NCBI GenBank assembly: GCA_949592205.1
Contig: CATIUR010000004.1
Span: forward strand, 7,567,001 to 7,631,000
Source: Helichrysum umbraculigerum
Taxonomy: Eukaryota; Streptophyta; Magnoliopsida; Asterales; Asteraceae
Direction: 5' to 3'
DNA: 64,000 bases
The position numbers and the translations under genes were made by a program. Positions 10,431 through 20,713 of this stretch are shown here, in pieces; the first letter of the stretch is position 1, and each line of letters begins with the position of its first letter. The notes beneath the pieces are model-generated. The model saw only the letters and a list, made by a program, of their open reading frames with translations. It searched no databases and had not been told where the DNA came from.

Positions 10431-10652
10431 CCATCACAGGATAGCCTAGTGGTTGGCGTCCTGTTATCCTCACAAGAGGTCTCAGGTTCAAACCTTTAAA
10501 CCTCACCAGATGCAAAAAAATCTTTGGGTGGCGACTGGAAGGTTCGGAAAGGTACATGGTAACGGTTAGGCCGCGTACATCACAAGGAAAAGCTTGGCCA
10601 ACCCGAGGGAGCCTGTTAAAAACGGGATTACCCTTTAAAAAGGGGAAAAAAA
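10431..10652 (+). mobile_element. tRNA-derived SINE with 7-bp TSD
   Basis: It shows a pol III box A (TAGCCTAGTGG, about 10442-10452) and a perfect box B (GGTTCAAACC, 10485-10494) spaced as in tRNA genes, followed by an unrelated body and an A-rich end. TGAAGAA is present on both sides (10424-10430 and 10653-10659), the expected target duplication of an L1-mobilised SINE. It sits in the upstream region of array member 3. Confidence 0.7.
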
Positions 10653-10696
10653 TGAAGAAGAATTCAAACATATAATATCAACATAATAACCTCAAA

Positions 10697-10951
10697 ATGG
10701 GAAACACGATGTCCTATTTCCACCTTCTCTCTAAAACACCACACAAATCACACAAAAACTACATCAAAAACTCAATAAATCACCTAGCTCATTTAGAAGA
10801 AAACGATCACGGAGTCGAGCTCTACACAACCATCCTCTCGGATTTCACATGCGATAACTTTGTAAGAACCCGACAATCTCGTAAATTCTTAGATTTCGAA
10901 GTTTTCTTTGATCTATCTTCGCCTTTGATCGATCCACATTCGTATCCGTAA
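10697..10951 (+). CDS. Hypothetical 84-aa protein with possible N-myristoylation start
   Basis: Plus-strand ORF starting MGNTMS, which fits the MGxxxS N-myristoylation pattern. It has acidic and aromatic stretches (HLAHLEENDHGVELYTTI; KFLDFEVFFDLSSPLIDP). Composition is less biased than the random ORFs around it, and it ends in DPHSYP. It is the only plausible plus-strand gene inside the array and begins 45 bp after the SINE. It could be a small gene or a captured exon; function unknown. Confidence 0.35.
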   Translation: MGNTMSYFHLLSKTPHKSHKNYIKNSINHLAHLEENDHGVELYTTILSDFTCDNFVRTRQSRKFLDFEVFFDLSSPLIDPHSYP

Positions 10952-11120
10952 AAGTATTAATGTAAAAAAACAACAAACGTTGACCCATCTAACATACTTA
11001 TGACTTGTGACAATGTTTGATGAATTATAATAATAAAAAAATGAATCATAGTAATAAAAAATATTAAATTATATTGCTTCTCCCTCTTATCCACCTAATT
11101 TTTCTTCTTTTTTGATCCCG

Positions 11121-11121
<1 letters not shown>

Positions 11122-11192
<71 letters not shown>
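11122..11192. repeat. (TA)n microsatellite
   Basis: About 70 bp of uninterrupted TA repeats. Confidence 0.95.
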
Positions 11193-11195
<3 letters not shown>

Positions 11196-11369
11196 CATTT
11201 CGTGCTTGTAATTTTATTAATTTATTGCATATAATAATATAATAAATAATAGTAATAGTAATAATAATAATAATAAGTAATAGTAATAATACTCAGTGAA
11301 TTAAAGAACTTCATGTCAATTTCAGTAATGAAATAACTAAAGGATAAAATTACATTATCAAATGAAAAA

Positions 11370-11696
11370 TTACAAACGTATCAGATCGATCCAATCCCTA
11401 AGGTTTCGATCATACATCTCGAAACGAATTAGCATGTTTTCTGCGTTTTTTTTCTCGGAGGTGTAGTATTGAAAATCATCTTCAAGTTTCTTGAGAAATT
11501 TGAGCTCGGATGCAGAGGGTTGAACTCCAAATTCGTCAAATTTATCATTGAGGTCGTTGATCCATTTGCCGATCTTCCCGATTGCCGTATTAAACTTTTC
11601 GACGTTTTCTTTTTGTAATTTGATCATTTGTTGGTCTATCTCCTTTAAAACGCCTGCTTTCTCTCCTAAAACATACTTCTCTTCTTCGGTTGCCAT
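11370..11696 (-). CDS. Small coiled-coil protein, array member 4 (108 aa)
   Basis: Unrecognised intronless gene. Almost the whole chain is a charged helix (KAGVLKEIDQQMIKLQKENV; FLKKLEDDFQYYTSEKKNAE). Its C-terminal block FQYYTSEKKNAENMLIRF aligns with FYVNQKERIEAQIVRF of member 2 and FYKNQKEKCEELIASF of member 3, which places all three in one family. TATA (11754-11763) is about 60 bp upstream of the ATG and a near-perfect AGCGGTTT/AAACCGCT palindrome (11778-11798) lies 15 bp beyond it. No secretion or membrane signal. Function unknown. Confidence 0.6.
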   Translation of the reverse strand: MATEEEKYVLGEKAGVLKEIDQQMIKLQKENVEKFNTAIGKIGKWINDLNDKFDEFGVQPSASELKFLKKLEDDFQYYTSEKKNAENMLIRFEMYDRNLRDWIDLIRL

Positions 11697-11753
11697 TTTT
11701 TCAGTTTAACAAAACAACTGAACTATCTCTTACAATCTACGAAATATCTTTCT

Positions 11754-11798
11754 ATTTTATATAGTTACAGTATCTGAAGCGGTTTACTGAAAACCGCT
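11754..11798 (-). promoter_or_regulatory. Promoter of array member 4: palindrome plus TATA
   Basis: AGCGGTTT and AAACCGCT with a 5-bp centre (11778-11798), then TATATAAAAT (11754-11763), then the ATG at 11696. Same layout as members 1, 2 and 5. Confidence 0.6.
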
Positions 11799-11999
11799 GC
11801 AATAGTGTGTGGCTTCCTTCTGGGTTTTTGTTGCGCTACTATAGTTGTACCGTTGTACGTAGAGTTGCACTGCACGGCCATAGATATAATGCCCAAATGT
11901 CCAAAATCGAGGGAAATCTTTGTTTTACGGAGTATATACTCTGTATATCTATTATACGGAGTATATATATATATATATACCTATTAATATATTATTACG

Positions 12000-13690
12000 T
12001 AATACGTAGTAAGACATTTAAACATGAAATATAGATCATCCCCATAAATGCAAATATAAAAAAATTGTAATATAATCACAAAATACAATCTCGTAACATG
12101 ATATCGGAAGTTTTACATCACCACCTACGACTTCTTGAACACACTCTTCTGCTATAATCAAACAACTTTTGAAACACACTTTTTAAGCTCAAAGATAAAC
12201 ATGGCTACAACATTTGATATACACTTCTAGGCTAAATGAGAATTAAAAATTTAAAACAGCTTTTGTATGGACGACGTTCCATCTCTAGAATGCTAGGAGT
12301 AGTATCAAATTCCTAGCGACCTGATACGATACATACAAAACGCAAAACAAAAGAATGAGTGATTTGAAACGTGTGTGTGTATATATATATATATGTACAC
12401 CGTTTTCTCCTCACTTTCTTTTAAACTCCATAAACATATATGCTCATCAACAATCAGTCGGAGCGTTGAAAAAAACTCGTGTCTATAACAGGGAAAACGT
12501 GATTGTTTACAATGCTGTTATAAAGACGTTTTCTTTTCAATGTTCCGATAGATTGAGAGAGTGAGATCTTGGAGAAGATATAACAGGGAAATCGTGGTTG
12601 CTATGTAGTATCATATCATATCATACTTAATAAGTATAACTATATGCAAAAGAGTATCACAATTGAATAGGCTAGGGAAAGGGAAAATCTTCATATTTTC
12701 CTTTTTTGGGTAAAGACTAAAGAGGAGGACACTGGACACCATATACTTATAAAATAGGGTGAGAAATGGGATTGCAATATTGAATCATTGAATGCAACTC
12801 TAAATTAAACAACTTAACCCCACTGACCAAATTGAATGTATTTGCAACTTTGCAAGTTTCGAGACTATATTGTACAGTATAGAATTGTTTTATACTTAAC
12901 CCAACTCAATGTCTCAACCTTTAAAGATATAAATGGAGCGGAATAATGCATGTGAAATGGCGAAATTTTGCAGGTTTCGAGATTGGACTACTCCCATTAT
13001 TAACATTTTAGGAACAGGGGTGGTGATATGTCCACCGCTCTTTTTTGATAAATCACTATTTTTTTTGCTGACTCTAAAAAATAATTTTACTATTATTTGA
13101 TCAGTTTTGTAGACACGTACAAAATGACTCTAACTTCATTTCTGGTCACGTATGATAATTATTTAAACTGAAATTGGATATAAAACTATGTAAGTGCAAA
13201 ATAGATGAATGAAATGAAACAAAATTTCTTTATAAATACATACAATACAATACAATAAAGGAGTATATTGCATGAATAATGCGACAAAATTGTCTAATTA
13301 GTATAAATACATAAAATAATATAAATACATATAATAATGCGACAAAATAAAAGGAACACAACCAAGGTTTAATGTATAAACATGTTATATATCTAATAGT
13401 CTTACTAATTTCATGTATGCAAATTATTTACGTAACGGAGTATATTGCATGAAAGAGATCGATAAGGCATTCCATATATTACAGAAAAATAATAGATCGA
13501 GTGTGTACTAATTATTAATATATTAATATATCTATCTATAATTTATAATCTATAATCTATAACCACACTTTTCATCCATTAAATATTAAATCTAATCACT
13601 AAGGTCTTTTTGATTGATTAAATATCAAAATGGATAATTATAACGAGACATCCAAAAATAGTAACATATATAACATATAAACATAGATTC
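12000..13690. other. AT-rich intergenic region, no gene recognised
   Basis: Several short ORFs read through low-complexity sequence and are not supported. A small direct repeat (AACAGGGAAAACGTG at about 12488 and AACAGGGAAATCGTGG at about 12580) is the only structure noted besides A/T tracts. Confidence 0.3.
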
Positions 13691-13693
13691 ATT

Positions 13694-13858
13694 TTAAGAG
13701 TTTGTACCATAAATAGTCTTAGTCTCAATTGTTATCATCTCATCCCATCTCGCGATATTTGCTCTACGTTCCTCTATGCGTTGAAGTAACATTCGTATAT
13801 GTTCTTCGTCTTCCTGGTTCCATTTGTTTGAATCGTTTTGCCGTGACGTTCGGATTGA
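13694..13858 (-). pseudogene. Truncated coiled-coil array remnant (member 5)
   Basis: An open frame of 54 codons, from a TAG on the 5' side to a TAA at 13696-13694, reads a typical array-like charged helix (EDEEHIRMLLQRIEERRANI) but has no ATG at its start; the first Met is at codon 23. Upstream are a TATAAAG box (about 13895-13906) and an AGCGGTTTACC element (13911-13920), the same order as at members 1, 2 and 4. I read it as an array gene that has lost its 5' coding end. Confidence 0.45.
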
Positions 13859-13894
13859 CTATTTAATTAATTAATTGGTTGACTCATAAAATCA

Positions 13895-13920
13895 AATACT
13901 TTATACTTGTAGCGGTTTAC
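13895..13920 (-). promoter_or_regulatory. Promoter remnant of array member 5
   Basis: The AGCGGTTTAC element at 13911-13920 adjoins a TATAAAG box; a further GGAGCGGTTCAC copy lies at about 14039. Confidence 0.4.
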
Positions 13921-13959
13921 CTGAACGTTTGGATCGGTATATTACTAGCCTTTATCTAT

Positions 13960-14800
13960 TTATTTCATTCTTATTTAGTTATTTATGTTATTATAATTAT
14001 ATTTATTATAAAAGAGGGACGGTCATTTAAATATCTTGGAGCGGTTCACATATGTTAATTTAAATTTCCAACATTTCTCTTTTATCTATTTATCTATTTA
14101 TATTTATTTTATTCTATCTTATTATTTGTATTTTATATTTTATATTTCATATTTATATTAAAAGAAAAATCCTGAGAGATTAATAACGTAATATAAATAA
14201 AAGTCACCCCGATAATCTTAATCTAAATATTAATAAAAGAAAACTTGTCCTATGAAAAATCTTGTTAAAATTGAGACCTATTGACCAATCAAATGCCTAG
14301 ATTTCATCAAATATTCAATTAACCAATCAAATTCATTTATTCACCTAAAACTAGATTTTAGACCCGTGTGTAAACACGGGTATTGAAACAAATTATCTTT
14401 CATTTATTTGAATGTTAAATCTCTATATACATGCGGATATTGAATCAGAAATCTTTCGTTTCATGAATATAAAACCCGTGAATACACACCGATGTAGAAT
14501 AAATTTACCTTTGTTATATAAATGTTAAACCAAACCCGTAAATACCCGTTATTTCACTTATTCAATTTTTTTTATTTTACTTTTTGTAGATACCTTTTAT
14601 TTTATTGTTATTATTTTACTAAGTATTAGTGTTATGATTATTTTTGTTGTTATGATTATTATTATTATTATTATGATTATTATCTAGTAATAATAATATA
14701 GTAAATAATAACGTAATATAAATAAAATATGGAAACATAAAATTACATGCACGTATGAAACACACTAATATATTACTTTCGATTAAAAAAAAGAATGATA
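13960..14800. other. AT-rich spacer with an ACCCGTG/CACGGGT hairpin
   Basis: No gene. CTAGATTTTAGACCCGTG at about 14351, followed by AACACGGG, forms a short GC hairpin of the kind seen at 4.17 and 4.48 kb. Nearby AACCCGTAAATACCCG words suggest an old degraded element. Confidence 0.25.
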
Positions 14801-14806
14801 ATAATA

Positions 14807-15118
14807 TTACAAGTTTTGAAATGTATCGATAAATAAAATCTTTTTTTCTTCGCTTTTATCAAACGAAGATGACAAAGTAGAGAATTGCGTCGAACATGTT
14901 TCTTCTAATTTGAGAAGTTTTTCAAGAGAAGCAATAACATAATTTTTGAATTCTGAAGTGGGTAACTTCTCAAATTCCTTCTTCAAACTCTTTGCTTCAT
15001 CAAACTTTTCCTGCATGGGCGTGTACATACTCTGGACTTCATTCTTTCTTCTCGTCTCTTCCTTCACTTCAGCTTGCAACTTCTCGATCGTCTCTGCTTT
15101 GTAGGCGTTAAGTTCCAT
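14807..15118 (-). CDS. Small coiled-coil protein, array member 6a (103 aa)
   Basis: Unrecognised intronless gene. MELNAYKAETIEKLQAEVKE leads directly into a long charged helix with heptad-like leucines, a short Pro break (KLPTSEF, about residue 52), then a second helix ending in KSEEKKILFIDTFQNL. TATA-like sequence (TTTATATATA) lies 70-80 bp upstream; no AGCGGTTT element is seen. Homology to other members is limited to size, strand, composition and helical form, so membership is inferred. Confidence 0.5.
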   Translation of the reverse strand: MELNAYKAETIEKLQAEVKEETRRKNEVQSMYTPMQEKFDEAKSLKKEFEKLPTSEFKNYVIASLEKLLKLEETCSTQFSTLSSSFDKSEEKKILFIDTFQNL

Positions 15119-15119
15119 T

Positions 15120-15925
15120 TGTTTACTTGTAATCTGAATCTCAATGTTTAGAATAAAATTTTAATCAAAAAATATATATACTGCGTATTTATATATACTC
15201 ATTTATTACATGGGAGGTGACTGATCGACAGTGTAATCATTTCACAAAGCCGAGTAGAATTTAATTCTAATTGGAAGTTGTAAAATTGGAAGTTCAATAG
15301 TTACACCAAACAGGTCAATAGTTGAATCACTATTTTGATATTTTTAATTTTTAATTGAATAGAAGTATACAAAATACGGTACAAAATATAATTGCCAAGG
15401 ACTATATTCACCAGGAGTGGTGAATTTTACTATTATATGAATAGTTTGTCTTTGACCTATTTTTATATATTTATCTTACAAAAACATAACAATTATTTTT
15501 CTATTGTTGGGTAATATTTATAATGTCGTTGGATGAATTAACAGAAAAATAATAATAATAACAACGATGAAACAACAACAACAATAATAATATCACAAGA
15601 CTTATTGAATTACTGATCTTAAGACATAACTAAAATTTTACTCGTTAAAAATATTATCATTTAAGTTTAACCGTGGCTTTCGATTTGATTTGGTTTGCAT
15701 TAAAATCCAAACTGTATTTAACGAAAATTCAAACAATAGTATCATTTAACTTATAATTCTTTTCACATAACAACTTTAAGTGAAATTGAGTTTTTCTCAA
15801 TAAAGTTATGTGCACTCTTTCAACTTAACAAATATGATTCATGGATGTATAAGTTATACTAATAAAAACAAATTTAAGTTTGTAAATTAATATGTTGACA
15901 TTTATAAATCAATGTTTGTACATTG
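15120..15925. other. AT-rich intergenic region, no gene recognised
   Basis: Only A/T-rich sequence and short AAC/AAT repeats (about 15550-15590). Confidence 0.3.
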
Positions 15926-15930
15926 TTTTA

Positions 15931-16200
15931 AGCATCTCCAACAAGGGCTTTTTCTAAAGCTTTTTTGTGTAAAAAAGCTTTTGAAAAGCTTTTTATCATT
16001 GGAGTATAAAGCTTTTTAAGTGTAAAGCTTGATAAATCTCAAGCTTTTAAGCAAAAGCTTTTTACCAAATTTGTGTGTGTAGGCTTCAAAAGAAAAGCTT
16101 TGCAAAAGCTTTACTCATTGGACTTATCTAAAGCTTTTTTGGATGTTGATGATGTGTCTTTGGAAAAAGCTTTACAATAGCTTTATACATTGGAGATGCT
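15931..16200. mobile_element. MITE with GCATCTCCAA termini and AAAGCTTT repeats
   Basis: Perfect 11-bp terminal inverted repeats: AGCATCTCCAA (15931-15941) and TTGGAGATGCT (16190-16200). The interior contains about ten AAGCTTTT/AAAAGCTT words. Such GAGCATCTCCAA termini are common in plant MITEs; no target duplication could be fixed, so the superfamily is left open. Confidence 0.7.
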
Positions 16201-16363
16201 CATGAGAACGTCATAATTGTCACGTGTACGAAAACCATGTATGATAATTATTATTTGAGTATATATATTTTGATACGTTCTTTTTTATATTTAAGATTAA
16301 GACGCACGTATAATATATTCACTTAAAATTAGAACATACATACATATAATAATTTATACATAT

Positions 16364-16729
16364 TTAAACTTTTTTCAACGTCTCAAGGATTTCATTCTTC
16401 TTTCGGATAGATTCTTCGATAACATCCAGTGTATCTTCAATTTCAAGTTGATGTTTCGCATCCTGAATTTGATCTCTGCCGAGGAACAAACTTAAGTAGA
16501 GATTAGCATCATCAGCAGGATGATTATCCAGTTGATTATCCCAAACTTGCTTCTTTCGAGATGATTCACCAACACTATCATTCAAAACACAAAGTTTTAG
16601 CCTGTTTTCCCTATCAATTGAGTTCATAGACTCGATAAGCCCTGTGACTTTTTCTTTCAATACTTGATTTTCATATCGTGTGGTTTTTTGTTTTTTGTGT
16701 GGTGGTGAAGATGTGCAACCAGATTCCAT
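16364..16729 (-). CDS. Small coiled-coil protein, array member 6 (121 aa)
   Basis: Unrecognised intronless gene. The N-terminus MESGCTSSPPHKKQKTTR resembles that of member 1 and carries a basic KKQK cluster that could act as a nuclear signal (inference). Two helical blocks follow: NQVLKEKVTGLIESMNSIDR and, after a polar linker (residues about 60-85), HQLEIEDTLDVIEESIRKKN to the end. A TTATAAAT box (16823-16832) is about 95 bp upstream. AGCGGTTA (17017) and AACCGCTTC (about 17084) elements lie 290-360 bp upstream. Function unknown. Confidence 0.55.
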   Translation of the reverse strand: MESGCTSSPPHKKQKTTRYENQVLKEKVTGLIESMNSIDRENRLKLCVLNDSVGESSRKKQVWDNQLDNHPADDANLYLSLFLGRDQIQDAKHQLEIEDTLDVIEESIRKKNEILETLKKV

Positions 16730-16869
16730 TTGAAATTTGGAATAAATTGATTTATTAGTTGTGAATAAAGAATAGAAATAAGAATATTATCATTATGGGA
16801 AAAAAAGTTGTAATTCAACCCGATTTATAACTATGGTTCTTTGTACCGACAAATTAATTAATTAAGTAT

Positions 16870-17250
16870 CTAATAAATGCAAACTTTTCGATGCCCCCAG
16901 TCCCTCTCAATTTAAAGTATCAACAACCAGATCGATTTTATCGTCGACTTTTAATATTTACTACGGAGTATTATAAATTATAATAACCAGTTTATATTAG
17001 AATCAACAGATATTGAAGCGGTTATAAACATAAATGAATCGATCCAAAATGTGAGGAGCCGCTACATTTCAATTTTAACCGCTTCACTTTGGAGCTGATC
17101 TAAGAGACTAAAAAACATGAAAAGAAAAGTCAAATGTATGTCACCCTGTCAGGGAAGGAAGCTGGGAGGGAGCCAGGGAGGGGGTGGTGACTGATGTCAT
17201 AGACTTTAATTATGGCTAGGGGAGCATGGTGTGGTCTTGTCAAATACACT
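16870..17250. repeat. Dispersed upstream segment, copy 1
   Basis: In order it shares with 19,430-19,790: CTTTTCGATGCCCCC, TTTATCGTCGACTTTTAAT, GAAGCGGTTA...CGATCCAAAA, the GGGAGGGGGTGGT block and GTGTGGTCTTGTCAA. It lies upstream of array member 6 and carries its AGCGGTT/AACCGCT elements. Confidence 0.7.
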
Positions 17251-17453
17251 AGATTTTTTTATGAGATATGCTATAAATAACTACTCCATATTTAACAAAA
17301 TAGTCAAGGGATTATTTTGTTAAATGAGTTTGGTCAAGGGATCAAATTTGTGATTTTGTTAAATTTATTCTGACACATCAATTATTAATTCTATAAATAA
17401 ATACATGTTCCTCTTTCGATTAAAGGCAAGTTCATATTTACCGTCCCCCTGCT

Positions 17454-17840
17454 ATGGAGACTCTTATCCTCCACAGTAGATCTGGCCATGAAAAGCAATG
17501 CTCCAACATGGCCTGTTATTGTCAATTTCACTCGTGTAGTATTACTGATTCTTACAAAAACTTGTATGTCCATTACAGTTGTGGACATGTATCTTCTGCC
17601 ATAAACTTCACTTACAACACGCCAATTTCTGTTACTGTGGCAAAAAAACGAGAAGCATTTGGCTCTTCTAGACCATTTCCGAAGGTGTCATATTCATTCT
17701 TAAACATAACAGTAAAAAGAATGGAAGATGTGTATCAACTTAGTGCGAAATGCATGGATACATCTTTCTCGCTACAATCATTTGTGTATAAGCTTAGCAA
17801 CTTCGTGCATTTTTGGGTCTTAAATGTACGTGTTGTTTGA
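17454..17840 (+). CDS. Hypothetical 128-aa ORF, doubtful
   Basis: Open frame with Cys/His-rich middle (ACYCQFHSC; YSCGHV) and no recognisable domain. Frames on both strands stay open here, so coding potential is weak; it may be a gene relic. It follows segment copy 1 directly. Confidence 0.2.
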   Translation: METLILHSRSGHEKQCSNMACYCQFHSCSITDSYKNLYVHYSCGHVSSAINFTYNTPISVTVAKKREAFGSSRPFPKVSYSFLNITVKRMEDVYQLSAKCMDTSFSLQSFVYKLSNFVHFWVLNVRVV

Positions 17841-18284
17841 CATTTTGTGTTTGTGTTTTAATGTTTCACTTGTTTGTTTAGTTTGTTGGGCTTCCTGATA
17901 TTGTGTGTCTTGGGATAAGGACTTGATCGAGCCGAGCTGTCTATAATCTAGATGCTTTTGACCTCAATCAGACTTGTTTTAATTTGTAACTGAAATCTTT
18001 GTAATCTTAAAGATTTTTAGGAGTTTTTTTTGTGTGTGTGTGGATGTGGTACGAAATTTTTTTAAGTGTTGAGTACATTGGATCAACTATATTGGTCAAT
18101 CAATTTTCTCGTCTCCTATTTTAGTTACCAATTATGATTTTCATATGTTACCACAACATTTCTTTCTCATTGAACAAATTAAAAAGACATTTATACTTAA
18201 ACTATTAAAATTAACATACATAATTGAAATTAATAGTGCCATAGGACAATTTTTGAATCTCTTAATTAATAATGAAACATTACG

Positions 18285-18530
18285 TTATTTCTTATACAAA
18301 GAATTCAAAGTCTCTCTCTTTTGATTCATAGACCTCTCGAGTTCTTTGAGTTGCTTCCAAAGATGTTCATACTTCTTCTTTTGTTTATTGAGTTTTTTGG
18401 TCCATAGGTTAACTTGAATATGCATTACTTCATCCCTTTGCGCTGCATAATTTAAAAGATCCATCATTGGAGAAGGAGGACGTGGAGGTATATCATTATC
18501 TGGAATTCGAGAAGATGATGCCAATGCCAT
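18285..18530 (-). CDS. Small coiled-coil protein, array member 7 (81 aa)
   Basis: Unrecognised intronless gene, the shortest of the array. A Pro-rich start (MALASSSRIPDNDIPPRPPS) is followed by a lysine-rich helix (KKLNKQKKKYEHLWKQLKEL; ERSMNQKRETLNSLYKK). A TATA-like box (CTATATAC, 18596-18608) is about 70 bp upstream. No AGCGGTTT element nearby. The motif MNQKRETL loosely recalls VNQKERIE of member 2, but homology is unproven. Confidence 0.5.
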   Translation of the reverse strand: MALASSSRIPDNDIPPRPPSPMMDLLNYAAQRDEVMHIQVNLWTKKLNKQKKKYEHLWKQLKELERSMNQKRETLNSLYKK

Positions 18531-18892
18531 TATTATATATTGTTTTTTAAAGATGGTCTTTTAAGAGTTTATTAATAATGTGGACTTTGGATTTTGATGT
18601 ATATAGAGGCAAAAGAAATTGAATTGAAGGCATTTAATTTTATTTAATCTACTACAATCACCGAAGGTGATCTATTTTTAACCTATTCAAACTCACCTAC
18701 ACACTATTTCAACTTAATCACAATTAATATTATGTATTAACTTACACAAATTATAAACTTTTATAATTTATAAATATAACTAAGATCGAACAACCCAATT
18801 ATGTTTAGATTTTCCATTATAAATGAAAAACTTCATAAAAAGAATTAGTTGTGATAGATGAGTAAAAAATGTATGAATTTAATTATATCAAT

Positions 18893-19012
18893 AGCCCTTT
18901 GGTCTAGCACTATGTACGGGAATCTATCAATTGAGAGGTTATGTGTTCGAGTCTCGTGAGAGACAAGTGCACATTAATCATGTGAGTTAAATTGTAGTAT
19001 TCTTTTTTTTTA
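18893..19012 (+). mobile_element. tRNA-derived SINE-like fragment
   Basis: Box A-like TTTGGTCTAGCAC (18898-18910) and box B-like GTGTTCGAGTCTCG (about 18943-18956) with tRNA-like spacing, ending in a T-run. No target duplication identified. Confidence 0.45.
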
Positions 19013-19194
19013 AGCACTTAATAATTTTGTGCCAATTGATAACTTTTTTTTAATATTAAATTACAGAAAGTAAGAAATTTCTTTAATAATATTGAAGTTT
19101 CAAGTTTATAGAAGATTTATGAATTAATATCTTGAAGTATTTTTTGTTAGGTGACACATGGCACCATACTAGGTGCTACTGTGTCAACTTAATG

Positions 19195-19197
<3 letters not shown>

Positions 19198-19266
<69 letters not shown>
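19198..19266. repeat. (TA)n microsatellite
   Basis: About 69 bp of TA repeats. Confidence 0.95.
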
Positions 19267-19267
<1 letters not shown>

Positions 19268-19429
19268 CAACAACCAAAGATAATTTACATGCATGTCACA
19301 AAATATATAAGGCCGCCATGAACCGATCCATATACATTAATTAATTAAACTTAAAAATGTGTGGGGAACCGGATTAAATATTGATTAATTCTTCCACCTG
19401 TATAATACGAGTAATTAAAAGTCAATCGT

Positions 19430-19990
19430 AATTGAAAAACTTTTCGATGCCCCCATTCCCCCAACAAGCAAATCAATTTTATCGTCGACTTTTAATACTT
19501 TAATTATATATTAATTAATTAATTTATAATTAATAAATAATTAATAAGCATTTTGTTAAAATAGAATCATGATATCTTGAAGCGGTTAAAAGCATTAATG
19601 AACCGATCCAAAACATATAAGACCGCCACATTTTCTTTAATAGGAATAAAAATTTAATAGAAATAAAAATTGTTAAAAAAGTCAAATATATGTCTGGAAA
19701 GTGGGCTGGGGAGGGTCAGGGAGGGGGTGGTACAGGTATCATAGACTTGATAAGGCTAGGGATAGGAACATTGTGTGGTCTTGTCAACCGGATTAAATAT
19801 GGCCACCCGTCTATTAAGTTTATTTATCATCAGACGTAAATGCTAATTTTTCATGACCAAGTCGATCCCCCAACAGCCAAATCAATTTCATTAATCAATA
19901 CTCATTATTTGTTAAATGAATGAATCAACAATGTTGAAGTGGGAAAAAATTATTAAACTGATCCAAAATTATTAAAACTATTAATCCGGA
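19430..19990. repeat. Dispersed upstream segment, copy 2 plus partial copy 3
   Basis: 19430-19790 repeats the ordered blocks of copy 1 (16870-17250), including GAAGCGGTTAAAAGC at about 19578. A partial third copy follows at 19855-19990 (GATCCCCCAACAGCC, GTTGAAGTGG, CTGATCCAAAA). No array gene follows them on the left. Confidence 0.6.
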
Positions 19991-20258
19991 TTAAACTCTC
20001 ATATCAATTTGATTTGATTTGTATATTTCTACGACGATGATGATTTGCTATTATAAAAATAACTAATGCTTTAAAAAAACAATTAAGAAAAACATTGACC
20101 AAGTGCCTTAAATTTTGACTAACATAATTTTTTGACACCGTTTGGCATAGTAGTTTCATTGTTTCAAAAACATAAATACCATGCAACACTGAAAGTCTGA
20201 AACTACTGTTCTTTTCTAGAACCGTGGTCTATATATATGGAGTATTTTTTTTGAAAGG

Positions 20259-20302
<44 letters not shown>
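20259..20302. repeat. (CA)n-(TA)n microsatellite
   Basis: A CA run from 20259 passes into a TA run ending at 20302. Confidence 0.9.
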
Positions 20303-20713
20303 CAATTCACTGTTCTAAACAATAATCAACCATTGGCTTCGGCAGTCACTTTTGCAATGGGGATTGATATATACAATATTGTATTTGTTTTTTCATCCAC
20401 CAAAACTTTGCTATACTGTACTTGTACTATGTGCTTAAATGTTTGTACAGTTTGGTGTAAACATCAAAAGTTATGTTGTACAGTATATGTCAACACCCAT
20501 TTGCAATACACTCATCGATCAACTGTTCTATATTCTATGTATCAATTAATAATCAATATATCAACCGCTGTTTATTTTTTTAAATTGAGAATATGTATCG
20601 GCATACCCAATTATAAATACCCATTACTCTGTTAGCTTTGGCAATCACTTTTGCATACAATCATCCGGCACAATCACCTAAATTGGTAACAATAGCATCA
20701 TTCAAACAACAAA

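Noticed and set aside
10434..10530. Functional tRNA gene
   Set aside because: Boxes A and B are present, but there is no cloverleaf-compatible acceptor stem and flanking TSDs mark it as a SINE.
17391..17588. Minus-strand ORF starting MSTTVMDIQVFVR, weak resemblance to a ubiquitin-like start
   Set aside because: Only a few residues match and the rest diverges; several frames are open here.
20333..20635. 100-codon plus-strand ORF
   Set aside because: Cys/Tyr-rich translation of TGTAC/CAGT repeats; no conserved features.
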